Of a stretch of DNA of 64,000 bases, positions 36,518 through 45,680 are shown piece after piece; the first letter of the stretch is position 1; every line of letters begins with the position of its first letter. The position numbers and the translations under genes were made by a program. The notes beneath the pieces were generated by a model that ran no database searches, had not been told where the DNA came from, and worked only from the letters and a program-made list of their open reading frames with translations. Origin of the DNA: Fen-1273 sp035516035 (GTDB lineage Bacteria; Bacteroidota; Ignavibacteria; UBA10030; UBA6906); contig DATJAS010000127.1 of assembly GCA_035516035.1 (NCBI GenBank), positions 1-64,000 of the forward strand. The letters are read 5' to 3'.

Positions 36518-39418
36518 CTACCGCACGAGCAAGAGCTTCCGCGTCTGGACGAAGTCCCCCGCGACGGCTGCGATCGCGGCTGCTGCAACCGGGTGCGCCC
36601 GGAGCCGGTAGAAATAGACGCCGGTGGCGAGGCTCGTGCCGTCAAACCGCACCTCGTGGTAGCCGGCATCCTCTGATTCGTTCACGAGTGAGGCGACGCG
36701 CTGCCCGAGCGCGTTATACACGTCCAGTGTGACGCTCGCGCGCTGGGGGAGCGCGTACTGGATCTGCGTGGTCGGGTTGAACGGGTTCGGGTAATTCTGC
36801 TCGAGCGCGAATGACCGCGGCGTCCCCGTCTCCGTGGCGATGGAGGCGACGAAATCCCTGACGTTGAACGCGTTCGCCGATTGCGCCGTCACGGTGGTAT
36901 CCGTCAGGCTGATGACGGAGATTTTGTACGACGATGCCGCCGCGAGCGTTCCCGGGACGGTCCAGAAAAACGCGCCCGAGTTCGGCGTGGAATCGGAGAC
37001 CACTGCCGCCTGCGTGCTGCCGTTCATCAGGACGAGGCGCGCCTTGCCGGGCTCGTTGGACTGCCAGCGCACCACGTACGCCGAATCCTTGTAGAACGTC
37101 TCTCCCCCCACGGGGTACGTGACGCCGACGAACGGGGCCCGGGAGATGAATCGCCACGGTTGCGACCAGGCGCTCGTACCCGAATCGCCGACGGATTGGG
37201 CGCGCCAGTAGTACGTCGTGTCGTGGAGAAGGACGGAGAGTGTGTATGCCGGCAAGACCGTGGTGTCGACGACGGTCGCGTGGACGAACCCCGAATCGGT
37301 CGCGATCTGGAGGTGGTACGAGAGCGCGCGGCCCCTGGAGCTCCAGGCAAGCTTCACCGGGAGCAGCTCGTCGACGAACGCGGCGTTCGCGGGACTGTAG
37401 AGCGCGGGCGCCGTGAGCGATGCGGTCCCGCTGCTCCAGCCGAATGCGTACTCGCCGAACTGTGACGTCGTGACGGCAAGCGATCGCGTCCCCGCGTTAT
37501 ACGTCGTCGCCATGGGGGAGAATGTCCCGCTCCCTTCCGTCGCACGTGCGTAGACCAACACGTCGGACGGGGTGGGGAACATCGACGCGAACGTGCTGTC
37601 GAACGTCACCGTCCCCGTGTACGAGCTGAATCCCGCCTGGGCGATGGCGGCGCGGACGGGGGCGAGCACCGGGGGATTTGTGCCGAACGAGGGATTCACG
37701 GGGGCGAACGGATACCGCGTCACGGTCACCCTGCTGTAGACCGCGTCGCCGCTCGAGAGGTCGATGGAGACCCCGGTATACTCTCCCGTCCCGTTGAACT
37801 CGTAGTTCACGCCGGGATGGAGGTCCAGCTGGCTGAACGACGCCGACGGAAGCCCGCTCTTCCAGGGGTACTTGCGCGCCCTGTAGCTGAAGAGCCCCTT
37901 GGGGAGCGTCATCTCGAGCGCAAGGCTCTTGTCCGGCCGCACTTCTGTGAGCGCCTGGTTGCCGACGCCGAGGAAATTCGACGTCCCCCAGCCGATCAGC
38001 GTGTTGCCGCCGGGGAGCCGCTGCACGTTGCCCGCGGCGGGGTCGAAGATGTCCGGCGTGTGGCGGTATTCCCAGACGAGCGTGGCCGTCATCGCCGATT
38101 CGTCAAGCGCGTATTCGGCGGCCCGCGAGTACGGCGGCACGTGCTGGTTGCCGTTGTCCATCATGGTGATGTCGCCGTTGGCGATCCGCCGCACGTCGTG
38201 CTGGTAGGAGAAGAAATTCGGCGCGTTTCCTGAGTGGTCGCCGATGAACGTGAACTGGTTGTGCTTTCCCCCCCACCGCCAGATGATGTCTCCCGTGATG
38301 TGGTCGACCTTCAGGATCTCGGCAGTCTCCCGGCATGAGACGATGAGGTTCCCGTCGTTGTCCACGTCGATGGAGTTGACGTGGATGTAGTCAAACGTGG
38401 TCCCGGTCAGGACGTCGTAGCAGTCGGTGATCGGGATGTAGTCCCAGCTCCGCCACTGGAACACCACCTGCTTCGCCGCGTCAAGCTCCTGGATGATCGA
38501 TCCGTAGACGACGGCGTTCGGCTTGCCGCCGGACACGAGCTGGCTCATGTCCACGACCTGCGGGTCGTATGCCATCATGATGGCGTGCCCGTTCGGAAGC
38601 AACGTGAACTCGTGGAAATCGGCAGTGTACCCGTTGCCGCACTGGAACGAATCGACGACGGCGAACGTGCTGTCCATGACGATCTCGACGGTAGGGGCGA
38701 TGCCGACCGCGCCCGCAATGCCCGTGACCCGGGCATAGGAGAGCATGCCGTTCGGTTGCACTTTAAAGTCGTTGGCGGAATAGGGGGCGGTGCCTGTATA
38801 TCCCACCGCGTTACCGGTGTTGTCAAATGCCATCGAGTAGAGGCCGTAGGGGGGGAGTTCGTCCGTGGTCGTCAGGAATATTGCGCCGGCGGAAGGGCTG
38901 CTGGAGCTATCCACCGTGAGCGGGGGAAAATCGGACGGCACCGAATCGGGGCGGGCCAATGTCTGCGCGGGACGCGTGCCGGCGATCTGCACGGGCGCGT
39001 TCTCCCACGGCTCGGGAGCGCGTGCCGGGGCAAACCCGGGCGTCACGGAGGATACCGTGAACGTCCATGTTGCGGCGGGCCTTCCACCTGCCGCCTGCGA
39101 TGCCGGCACGCTCACCGTTACAGTCTCCCCGGGGATGAACGGCGAGGAGGGGACCCAGACGGCGGTCTTCCCGTCGTCGGAGATCCTGAACGACGCGGCG
39201 TGCGCGCCGCTCGCCGAGCCCGTCATCGTCGCGGCCCGGAGCCCCTCGGCCTCCCGGGCGTCGAACCGTTCCTTCTGCCGGACAATCAGGTTCGTCGTGG
39301 AAGAAACGAACCTGGAACCCGGGATCGGCGACACGTAGAGAAACCCCCCGGGCCTGTCATGCGCCTGGAGCGCCGCCGTGAAAACAACCGCAAGCACAGC
39401 TACCGCGACTCGTTTCAC
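36518..39418 (-). CDS. T9SS cargo arylsulfotransferase-family protein (large paralogue)
   Basis: A 966-residue secreted protein. After a short signal peptide and an N-terminal Ig-like region (residues 25-125), a beta-propeller of the arylsulfotransferase (ASST) family occupies about 180-510, with DFHEFTLLPNGHAIMM, IIQELDAAKQVVFQWRSWDY, YIHVNSIDVDNDGNLIVSCRETAEI and GDIIWRWGGKHNQF. Fibronectin/Ig-like regions follow, and the C-terminus holds a T9SS sorting domain with NYPNPFNPTTQIQYAL and TRKLLLVR. The GTG start is preceded by GAAGGGGGGAA. Whether it transfers sulfate or is a binding propeller cannot be told from sequence. Confidence 0.88.
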   Translation of the reverse strand: MKRVAVAVLAVVFTAALQAHDRPGGFLYVSPIPGSRFVSSTTNLIVRQKERFDAREAEGLRAATMTGSASGAHAASFRISDDGKTAVWVPSSPFIPGETVTVSVPASQAAGGRPAATWTFTVSSVTPGFAPARAPEPWENAPVQIAGTRPAQTLARPDSVPSDFPPLTVDSSSSPSAGAIFLTTTDELPPYGLYSMAFDNTGNAVGYTGTAPYSANDFKVQPNGMLSYARVTGIAGAVGIAPTVEIVMDSTFAVVDSFQCGNGYTADFHEFTLLPNGHAIMMAYDPQVVDMSQLVSGGKPNAVVYGSIIQELDAAKQVVFQWRSWDYIPITDCYDVLTGTTFDYIHVNSIDVDNDGNLIVSCRETAEILKVDHITGDIIWRWGGKHNQFTFIGDHSGNAPNFFSYQHDVRRIANGDITMMDNGNQHVPPYSRAAEYALDESAMTATLVWEYRHTPDIFDPAAGNVQRLPGGNTLIGWGTSNFLGVGNQALTEVRPDKSLALEMTLPKGLFSYRARKYPWKSGLPSASFSQLDLHPGVNYEFNGTGEYTGVSIDLSSGDAVYSRVTVTRYPFAPVNPSFGTNPPVLAPVRAAIAQAGFSSYTGTVTFDSTFASMFPTPSDVLVYARATEGSGTFSPMATTYNAGTRSLAVTTSQFGEYAFGWSSGTASLTAPALYSPANAAFVDELLPVKLAWSSRGRALSYHLQIATDSGFVHATVVDTTVLPAYTLSVLLHDTTYYWRAQSVGDSGTSAWSQPWRFISRAPFVGVTYPVGGETFYKDSAYVVRWQSNEPGKARLVLMNGSTQAAVVSDSTPNSGAFFWTVPGTLAAASSYKISVISLTDTTVTAQSANAFNVRDFVASIATETGTPRSFALEQNYPNPFNPTTQIQYALPQRASVTLDVYNALGQRVASLVNESEDAGYHEVRFDGTSLATGVYFYRLRAHPVAAAAIAAVAGDFVQTRKLLLVR

Positions 39419-39501
39419 TGTTCCCCCCTTCTGGTATGTGACCGGATGACTTCAGGAAACGCATTGCTGTGCGGACCCCGGGGCGCGGCCGCGCCGCCGG
39501 G

Positions 39502-41337
39502 CTATCTCAGGAGCACGAGCTTTCTTGTTGAAACAGAGTTGCCTGCCTCCAGGCGGTAGAGATACACACCGCTCGCCAGGTGGGAGCCGTCCAGCGTCAC
39601 GGAATAGCTCCCCGGTTCGCGGGTATCGTTGACGAGCGTCATGATGCGCTGACCGATGAGATTGTACACCGTGAGATTCACATGGCTCTCCTGGGCGAGG
39701 GAGAACCTGATCGTGGTCGTCGGGTTGAACGGGTTCGGGTAATTCTGCGCGAGCGAGAACGTCTGCGGCGGGGGCGGGATGGGAGCGGACGTCACCGCCG
39801 GCGTCCACTCGTAGCGGTAGGCGCGGTAACTGTAGATCCCCGGGTCGAACGACATCTCGTAGAGCTTCGTGCCGCCCGGGCCCACTTCCGTGACGGTGGG
39901 GTTCCCCGCGCCCCAGCCGATAAGCGTGTTGCCGTTTTCCATCCGCTGCACGTATCCCATGGCGAACCCCTCGACGTCCGGCGTGTCGCGGAACTGCCAG
40001 ACGAGCGTCGCGGTCTTGTTCACCTCATCCAGGCGGTATTCAACCGCCCGCGAAAACGCGGGGACGTGGAAGTCGCCGTTGTCGAACAGCGTGATGTCGC
40101 CGTTGGCGATCCGCCTGACCGCGTGCTGGTAGGAGAAGCCGATGGAGTCGTTGAAAAACGTGAACTGGTTGTTGTTTCCGCCGAGCCGCCAGATGAAGGC
40201 TCCTGTCTGCCGATCGATCTTGTCGACCTCGTTCATGTGCCTGCTCGAGAAGAGGATGTTGCCGTCGGTGTCGACGTCCAGGGAATTGCCGTGCACGTAA
40301 TCGATCCAGACCGCCCCCATGTCGACGTGTTCGGCGTCCGTGATATTATAGTGGTCCCAGCTTCTCCACTGGAAGACCACGTTGCGCTGGGCATCAAGCT
40401 CCTGGATGATATAGCCGACCACGGTCGCCGACTGGTTGCCTCCCGCGACCAGTTTCGACATGTCGACGATCTCGTTGTCCACGCCGAGCAGGAGTGCGTG
40501 GCCGTTCGGCAGTATCTGCAGGTCGTGGGGGTCGGTGCCGTACCCGTTCCCGCACGCGATCGTATCGATGTCCGTGCAGGTGCTGTCCATCACGATAAAG
40601 GCCTGGCAGCCGTCGTCGTAATACGTGAGCGTCCCGTCGGGCTGGGGCTTGAAATCGTAAGCGTTGGCCGCGAGGTTGCGCGCGAACACGGGCGTGCCGT
40701 CATTCTTCAGGACGAGGAGCGACGGGATGATCGGGTTGCTCCAGATGAGATTTGCCAGGAACAGGTATCCCGGGGACGTGGGCGTGGAAACCGAGACGGA
40801 GATATTCGGAAGCTGGATGCCCCCTCCGAGCGTCGAGGCCGGCGCGTTCGTGCGCGCCTGCTGCCGCACGGAGACAGACGGGGGGAAGTCCGCGGGTCTC
40901 AGGCGGTCCCTGAGCGCCCGGTTGTCGACCGGGTGGGATGCGATCGAAAATGAAAACGCCCCCGCCTGATCAGCACCCTCCATCCGGGCGACCGCCGTGT
41001 TGAAGCGGACCGTCACATCCTCCCCCGGCCCGAACGGGACGTCGGGGGTGAATATCATCGTGCGGGAATCATCCGAGAGCCGGCTGTGCCATGAGTGCGA
41101 ACCCGTCGAGGTGCCCGAGATGCCGACGATGACGCTCCTGGCATCCGTCGGGCTCAGTGCGTGATCCGCCTTCAATATGATCGTTGAGGAGGGGAGTATG
41201 TAGCGCGACCCCGGAAGGGGGGAGGTGTATTCGAGGCGAACCCGTGAAGTGTGCGTGGCAAAAGCGCTGGCACCCACCCCGGGGCAGACTGTGGCAAAAA
41301 TAAGCACAAGAACAGTCGCAGGTAGCCGACCCTTCAT
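39502..41337 (-). CDS. T9SS cargo arylsulfotransferase-family protein (small paralogue)
   Basis: A 611-residue paralogue of the downstream gene, sharing the same order: signal peptide, Ig-like N-terminal region, ASST propeller (DPHDLQILPNGHALLLG, IIQELDAQRNVVFQWRSWDHY, YVHGNSLDVDTDGNILFSSRHMNEV, GAFIWRLGGNNNQF) and T9SS domain (NYPNPFNPTTTIRFSL). It lacks the additional domains present in the larger copy. ATG 41337 is preferred over an upstream start because of GGGGG ahead of it and a proper signal peptide. Adjacent tandem placement indicates a local duplication. Confidence 0.88.
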   Translation of the reverse strand: MKGRLPATVLVLIFATVCPGVGASAFATHTSRVRLEYTSPLPGSRYILPSSTIILKADHALSPTDARSVIVGISGTSTGSHSWHSRLSDDSRTMIFTPDVPFGPGEDVTVRFNTAVARMEGADQAGAFSFSIASHPVDNRALRDRLRPADFPPSVSVRQQARTNAPASTLGGGIQLPNISVSVSTPTSPGYLFLANLIWSNPIIPSLLVLKNDGTPVFARNLAANAYDFKPQPDGTLTYYDDGCQAFIVMDSTCTDIDTIACGNGYGTDPHDLQILPNGHALLLGVDNEIVDMSKLVAGGNQSATVVGYIIQELDAQRNVVFQWRSWDHYNITDAEHVDMGAVWIDYVHGNSLDVDTDGNILFSSRHMNEVDKIDRQTGAFIWRLGGNNNQFTFFNDSIGFSYQHAVRRIANGDITLFDNGDFHVPAFSRAVEYRLDEVNKTATLVWQFRDTPDVEGFAMGYVQRMENGNTLIGWGAGNPTVTEVGPGGTKLYEMSFDPGIYSYRAYRYEWTPAVTSAPIPPPPQTFSLAQNYPNPFNPTTTIRFSLAQESHVNLTVYNLIGQRIMTLVNDTREPGSYSVTLDGSHLASGVYLYRLEAGNSVSTRKLVLLR

Positions 41338-41514
41338 ACCATCCCCCACCGCTTGATACAGCCCGTTTTCAAACAACGAAGTGCGGAACTGGCTCAAGAA
41401 CTGGCCAGAGTAACAGATTATTGACAAACAAGGTGCCACAAAAGTTTACCATGTCGCGTACAAAATTTTGGGCCAAATTTCCCAATTTCGGGCTTGTCGG
41501 CGCCCCCATTATTG

Positions 41515-41543
41515 TTGACCCTTTCCGCTTCACGCCGTATCTT
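41515..41543 (+). promoter_or_regulatory. Predicted promoter of the P-type ATPase
   Basis: TTGACC, 17 bases, TATCTT in an AT-rich interval; predicted start near 41550, 40 bases before the GTG. Confidence 0.6.
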
Positions 41544-41589
41544 CTCTTTCTGAATTTTCCTTCCATCCATTCGGCCAGAGCAGCCCCCG

Positions 41590-44220
41590 GTGCAGGAACC
41601 ACAGACCAACAATATCGCCCCCCCCGTTGCGCCTCCCCTGAAGAGGCCGGCCGGAGCGATACAGGTCTCTCCGCGCCTGGTCGAGTCGGCGCGGAGCGAC
41701 GCTGCGCAGGTCTTTGCCTCGCTCAACACATCCCAGGCTGGACTCACCGAGGCCGAGGCGGAATCCCGCCTCGAGCAGCACGGCCCGAACGAAGTCGCGC
41801 AGGAGGTGCACCACGGCTGGCTGTTCCGGCTCCTGATCACGCTCCGCAACCCCCTGGTGATTCTCCTCTCCGCGCTGGCCACCATTTCCTACGTCACCGG
41901 TGACGTCCGCGCCGGCACCGTGATGCTCATGATGGTGATCCTCGGCGTCCTGCTCCGCTTCGTGCAGGAGAAACGTGCCGACACCGCCGCCGCGAAGCTC
42001 AAGGCGATGATCAAGGTGACGGCGACCGTGATCCGTGAGGGACAGCAGGCCGAGATCCCCCTCTCCCGCCTCGTCCCGGGAGACGTCGTGGCACTGGCCG
42101 CGGGCGACATGATCCCGGCGGATATCCGCGTGGTCACGTCGAAAGACCTCTTCATCGTCCAGGCGAGCCTCACCGGCGAATCGCTTCCCGTGGAGAAGTT
42201 CGACGCGCGCGAGACGCGCGAGGCCATCACGCCGATCGAGATGTCCAACGTCTGTTTCCTCGGCACCAGCGTGGAGAGCGGCTCGGCCACCGGCGTCGTG
42301 GTGACCACCGGCAAGCAGACCTATTTCGGCAGCATGGCCTCCTCCATCGCCGGGCAGATGGTGGAGACGAGCTTCGACAAGGGGATCAAGCGGTTCACCT
42401 GGCTCATGATCCAGTTCATGGCGGTCATGGTGCCGCTCGTCTTCCTTATCAACGGGTTTACGAAGGGAAACTGGGGAGAGGCGTTCTTCTTTGCGCTCGC
42501 CGTTGCGGTCGGGCTCACTCCCGAGATGCTCCCCATGATCGTCTCCGTGTGCCTCTCCAAGGGCGCCCTCCTGATGTCCCGCAAGAAGGTCATTGTCAAG
42601 AGGCTGAACTCCATTCAGAATCTCGGGGCGATGGACATCCTCTGCACGGACAAGACGGGGACGCTCACGATGGACCGGGTGATCCTGGAGCATCACTGCG
42701 ACGTGGTGCAGGAGGAGAGCGACGCGGTGCTCGTGGACGCGTACCTGATCAGCCACTTCCAGACGGGACTGCGCAACGTCCTGGACCGCGCCATCCTCGA
42801 TCACCGGGAAGTGCTGGGGAAGGACTCGCTCGGCGCGTACAGGAAGGTGGACGAAATCCCGTTCGACTTCAAGCGCCGTCTCATGTCCGTCATCGTCGAG
42901 ACGCCCGAGGGAGGACACCGCCTGCTGACGAAGGGGGCGCCCGAGGAGGTCTTCCCCCGCTGCACGCGGTTCGAGCTCGAGGGGGATATCCTCCCGATGG
43001 ACCCGATCCTGATCCAGGACCTGAAGGAAGAGTACGAGCGCCTGAGCACCAACGGGTTCCGCGTCCTTGCTGTGGCGTACAAGGAGCCGGAGGTGAAATC
43101 CGCGTATTCCAAGGACGACGAGTGCGAGCTGATCCTCAAGGGATACGTGGCGTTCCTCGATCCGCCCAAGGACAGCGCGGCGCCGGCCATCGCCGCCCTG
43201 CAGAAGCACGGCGTGGTGGTGAAGATCCTCACGGGCGACAACGACCTGGTGAGCCGGAAGGTCTGCCACGACGTGGGACTGCCGACGGAGAAGGTGGTGC
43301 TTGGCACGCAGATCGACAGGATGACCGACGCGGAGCTTGCGGAGGCGGTGGATAGGACGACGCTCTTCGCGCGGCTCTCACCGGCGCACAAGCAGCGGAT
43401 CATCCACGTGCTCCGCGGCAGGGGTCACGTGGTCGGTTTCATGGGGGACGGCATCAACGACGCCCCGGCGCTCAAGGCCGCCGACGTCGGCATCTCCGTG
43501 GATTCTGCGGTGGACATTGCGAAGGAATCCGCGGACATCATCCTGCTGGAGAAGAGCCTGATGATCCTGGAGGAGGGGGTGCTCGAGGGACGGAAGGTGT
43601 TTGCGAACATCATCAAATACGTCCGGATGGGCGCAAGCTCCAATTTCGGGAACATGTTCAGCGTGCTCGGCGCGAGCGCGTTCCTCCCCTACGTCCCGAT
43701 GGCCCCGATCCAGGTGCTGACGAACAACCTGCTGTACGATTTCTCGCAGGTGCCGATCCCCACAGACAACGTCGACCCGGAGCAGATCACCCGTCCCCGA
43801 CCCTGGTCGATGGACGAGCTGCGGAAGTTCATCCTTTACATCGGCCCGATCAGCTCCGTGTTCGACTACACCACGTATTTCATCATGCTCTACGTGTTCA
43901 GCTGCTGGGATCCCTCGCGTGCCTCCCTGTTCCAGTCAGGATGGTTCGTCGAATCCCTGATGACGCAGACGCTGATCATCCACGTGATCCGCACGAACAA
44001 GATTCCGTTTATCCAGAGCCGCGCCAGCCTGCCGCTCGTGCTGACCTCGTCGTTGATCATGATATTCGGGATGATCCTCCCCTATTCGCCGTTCGCCGGC
44101 TCGCTCGGCCTCACCGGCCTTCCCGAGCTTTACTGGCCGCTCCTCCTCCTGACGCTACTCTGCTACGTGTCCCTCACGCAGCTTGTCAAGGTCGTCCTTC
44201 TCCGCCGCGCCTGGATCTGA
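41590..44220 (+). CDS. mgtA: Magnesium-translocating P-type ATPase (MgtA/MgtB-like)
   Basis: An 876-residue P-type ATPase. TGESLPVEK, phosphorylation motif DKTGTLT within CTDKTGTLTMDRV, KGAPEEV nucleotide-binding region, and GDGINDAPALKAADVGISVD hinge are complete. The segment VGLTPEMLPMIVSVCLSKGALLMSRKKVIVKRLNSIQNLG is the hallmark of the MgtA/MgtB group rather than calcium pumps. The start is GTG at 41590 with a weak ribosome-binding site; no in-frame ATG lies nearby upstream. It likely imports magnesium under limitation. I saw no Mg-sensor riboswitch-like leader; the leader is only about 40 bases. Confidence 0.93.
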   Translation: MQEPQTNNIAPPVAPPLKRPAGAIQVSPRLVESARSDAAQVFASLNTSQAGLTEAEAESRLEQHGPNEVAQEVHHGWLFRLLITLRNPLVILLSALATISYVTGDVRAGTVMLMMVILGVLLRFVQEKRADTAAAKLKAMIKVTATVIREGQQAEIPLSRLVPGDVVALAAGDMIPADIRVVTSKDLFIVQASLTGESLPVEKFDARETREAITPIEMSNVCFLGTSVESGSATGVVVTTGKQTYFGSMASSIAGQMVETSFDKGIKRFTWLMIQFMAVMVPLVFLINGFTKGNWGEAFFFALAVAVGLTPEMLPMIVSVCLSKGALLMSRKKVIVKRLNSIQNLGAMDILCTDKTGTLTMDRVILEHHCDVVQEESDAVLVDAYLISHFQTGLRNVLDRAILDHREVLGKDSLGAYRKVDEIPFDFKRRLMSVIVETPEGGHRLLTKGAPEEVFPRCTRFELEGDILPMDPILIQDLKEEYERLSTNGFRVLAVAYKEPEVKSAYSKDDECELILKGYVAFLDPPKDSAAPAIAALQKHGVVVKILTGDNDLVSRKVCHDVGLPTEKVVLGTQIDRMTDAELAEAVDRTTLFARLSPAHKQRIIHVLRGRGHVVGFMGDGINDAPALKAADVGISVDSAVDIAKESADIILLEKSLMILEEGVLEGRKVFANIIKYVRMGASSNFGNMFSVLGASAFLPYVPMAPIQVLTNNLLYDFSQVPIPTDNVDPEQITRPRPWSMDELRKFILYIGPISSVFDYTTYFIMLYVFSCWDPSRASLFQSGWFVESLMTQTLIIHVIRTNKIPFIQSRASLPLVLTSSLIMIFGMILPYSPFAGSLGLTGLPELYWPLLLLTLLCYVSLTQLVKVVLLRRAWI

Positions 44221-44228
44221 CCCCCCGC

Positions 44229-44284
44229 GTCACTCCGTGCGAAGTCCGCTTTTTGGACCACGCCGCCTTTGGGCGTGGCAATCC
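44229..44284 (+). repeat. Dispersed palindromic repeat, 5'-degenerate long form
   Basis: GTCACTCCGTGCGAAGTCC...GGAC then CCACGCC/GGCGTGG and GGCAATCC; the first hairpin seen in the 26557 copy is missing. Confidence 0.8.
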
Positions 44285-44325
44285 AACCGTTTCACACCTG
44301 ATTTCTCCCTCCTGTCCCAAATCCG

Positions 44326-44354
44326 TTGGCGCGTCGCGGTTTCTTCCGTAGGTT
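44326..44354 (+). promoter_or_regulatory. Predicted promoter of the second double-HTH regulator
   Basis: TTGGCG, 17 bases, TAGGTT; weaker match at -10 than others. Confidence 0.35.
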
Positions 44355-44381
44355 GAATGAGACGACGCGGGAGGAGCAGGA

Positions 44382-45038
44382 GTGAACGACACGCAAATGG
44401 ACCTCTCAGCAGAAGTGCGCGGCATGCGCGCGAAGATGTCCGAGTGGGGGATAAGCCACACGTTCCTGGCCGCCCGTCTCGGTGTCTCGCGCCAGTACGT
44501 CTGGCAGGTCCTCAACACCCCTGACCGGCTCTCCGCGTCAAAGGCCCGGCTGATCGACGAGACGATCGATTTGATTATCGAGAGGGAGATGCACCTCCGC
44601 ACGCTGGGAGACCGGCTGCGCGCTGCCCGGCGGTCCGCGGGGTTCACGCTGAAGGAGGTGGCCCGGAACATCGGGTATTCCTGGGTGGTGATCGAACGAT
44701 GGGAGAGGAACGCCGCGCTCCCGTCGCTCCAGGTTCTGCTCCGGCTCTGCGGGGCGTACGGCGTGTCGTTCGAGATTGTCGGCGACGCCCGCCGCTCCGG
44801 GAGGCAGGCGCATCACTGGCAGAGGAACGCGTATCTCGTCCCGGTGGAAATCCAGGATGACCTGCCCGGTGCGCGACCGTCGCAGCGGAGGCCCCGCCAG
44901 GTGATGGTGATCCGTATCTCTGCGGGAGATCTTGCCGGTATGGAAGGGCGCCGGCGAATCGCAACTGGTCTCCCCGTCATTGCGAGGCGGCCGAAGGCCG
45001 GCGCCCGCGGCGCCGCAGGCGCCGAAGCAATCCTCTGA
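44382..45038 (+). CDS. Double helix-turn-helix transcriptional regulator (paralogue)
   Basis: A 218-residue paralogue of the gene at 20498. The first HTH reads HTFLAARLGVSRQYVWQVL and the second, XRE-like, LRAARRSAGFTLKEVARNIGYSWVVIERWE; spacing and sequence agree over about 110 residues. The start is GTG with GGAGGAG upstream. The last 20 residues (from VIARRPKAG to AEAIL) are encoded by a palindromic repeat copy, so the C-terminus is repeat-derived. Its stop abuts the stop of the convergent gene. Confidence 0.87.
   Translation: MNDTQMDLSAEVRGMRAKMSEWGISHTFLAARLGVSRQYVWQVLNTPDRLSASKARLIDETIDLIIEREMHLRTLGDRLRAARRSAGFTLKEVARNIGYSWVVIERWERNAALPSLQVLLRLCGAYGVSFEIVGDARRSGRQAHHWQRNAYLVPVEIQDDLPGARPSQRRPRQVMVIRISAGDLAGMEGRRRIATGLPVIARRPKAGARGAAGAEAIL
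44976..45034 (+). repeat. Dispersed palindromic repeat forming a gene's 3' end
   Basis: GTCATTGCGAGGCGGCCG...GCCGAAGCAATCCT with inner GGCGCC-type palindromes; read in frame it supplies 20 codons just before the TGA. Confidence 0.85.
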
Positions 45039-45665
45039 TCAGTACACCGGCCTGAGGTAGCTCCAGTCCTCGCTTCTCAGCCGGTTCCCCGAATAGAAAT
45101 CCGCCGGGGCCGCGGGCATCGTCGCGAACATCGCATTCGCGCAGTGAGCCAGTGGCCCGGGCGTGATGTTGGCCAGCCTCTTCAGGATTGCCCCGATCGT
45201 CTTCCGCTCGAAGTACTGTTCGCCGCTCAGGTGTTCGGGGTAATATTCGAGCCAGCTCGAGAGGGACGGGTGGGAGGAAAGCACCGCGAGCGTTGCCACG
45301 AAGTACGACGTGTCGTCTGTGAGAAACGGCGTGACATCGCCGCTCTCCGGGGCACCCCCCGCCACCTCCTGCAGGTCGTCCACCCACGAGGCGAACTCCT
45401 TCAACGCCACGGTCGGAACGAGCGTATAGTCCCAGACGCAGTATTCGATGAGAGGGAGCGCCCCCGCCAGGAGCTGGGTCCCCCTGGCCGCCGCGGCTGT
45501 CTGGGCCTCCGCGTCGGCGGATGAGGAGATCTCCCTGACGATGCTGTCGAGGCTTGCGCGGAGCGGATCGCCAGGGTACGTCGACACGGCGGCCTGGAAC
45601 GCGAAGAACGCCGTGTTTCCTTCCGCCGTACGCGCGTCGTTGAAGAGACCGTACCGTTGTGCCAT
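45039..45665 (-). CDS. Unknown protein of the DUF350/ATP-grasp operon
   Basis: A 208-residue soluble protein with no signal peptide or membrane segment; it looks mostly helical. FERKTIGAILKRLANITPGPLAHCANAMFATMP and the C-terminal FYSGNRLRSEDWSYLRPVY are distinctive, and the tail is rich in aromatic and charged residues. GGGGGGAG stands 9 bases ahead of the ATG. It lies 15 bases after the preceding gene of the operon. I do not recognise a family. Confidence 0.75.
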   Translation of the reverse strand: MAQRYGLFNDARTAEGNTAFFAFQAAVSTYPGDPLRASLDSIVREISSSADAEAQTAAAARGTQLLAGALPLIEYCVWDYTLVPTVALKEFASWVDDLQEVAGGAPESGDVTPFLTDDTSYFVATLAVLSSHPSLSSWLEYYPEHLSGEQYFERKTIGAILKRLANITPGPLAHCANAMFATMPAAPADFYSGNRLRSEDWSYLRPVY

Positions 45666-45680
45666 GGCAATCGCTCCCCC

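Noticed and set aside
41440..41589. Possible Mg-sensing riboswitch upstream of the MgtA-like ATPase
   Set aside because: The predicted leader is only about 40 bases and no recognisable helical core was seen.
45039..45665. Assigning this gene to YjfI/YjfK-type partners of DUF350 clusters
   Set aside because: Context is suggestive but I could not match any segment to those families by eye.
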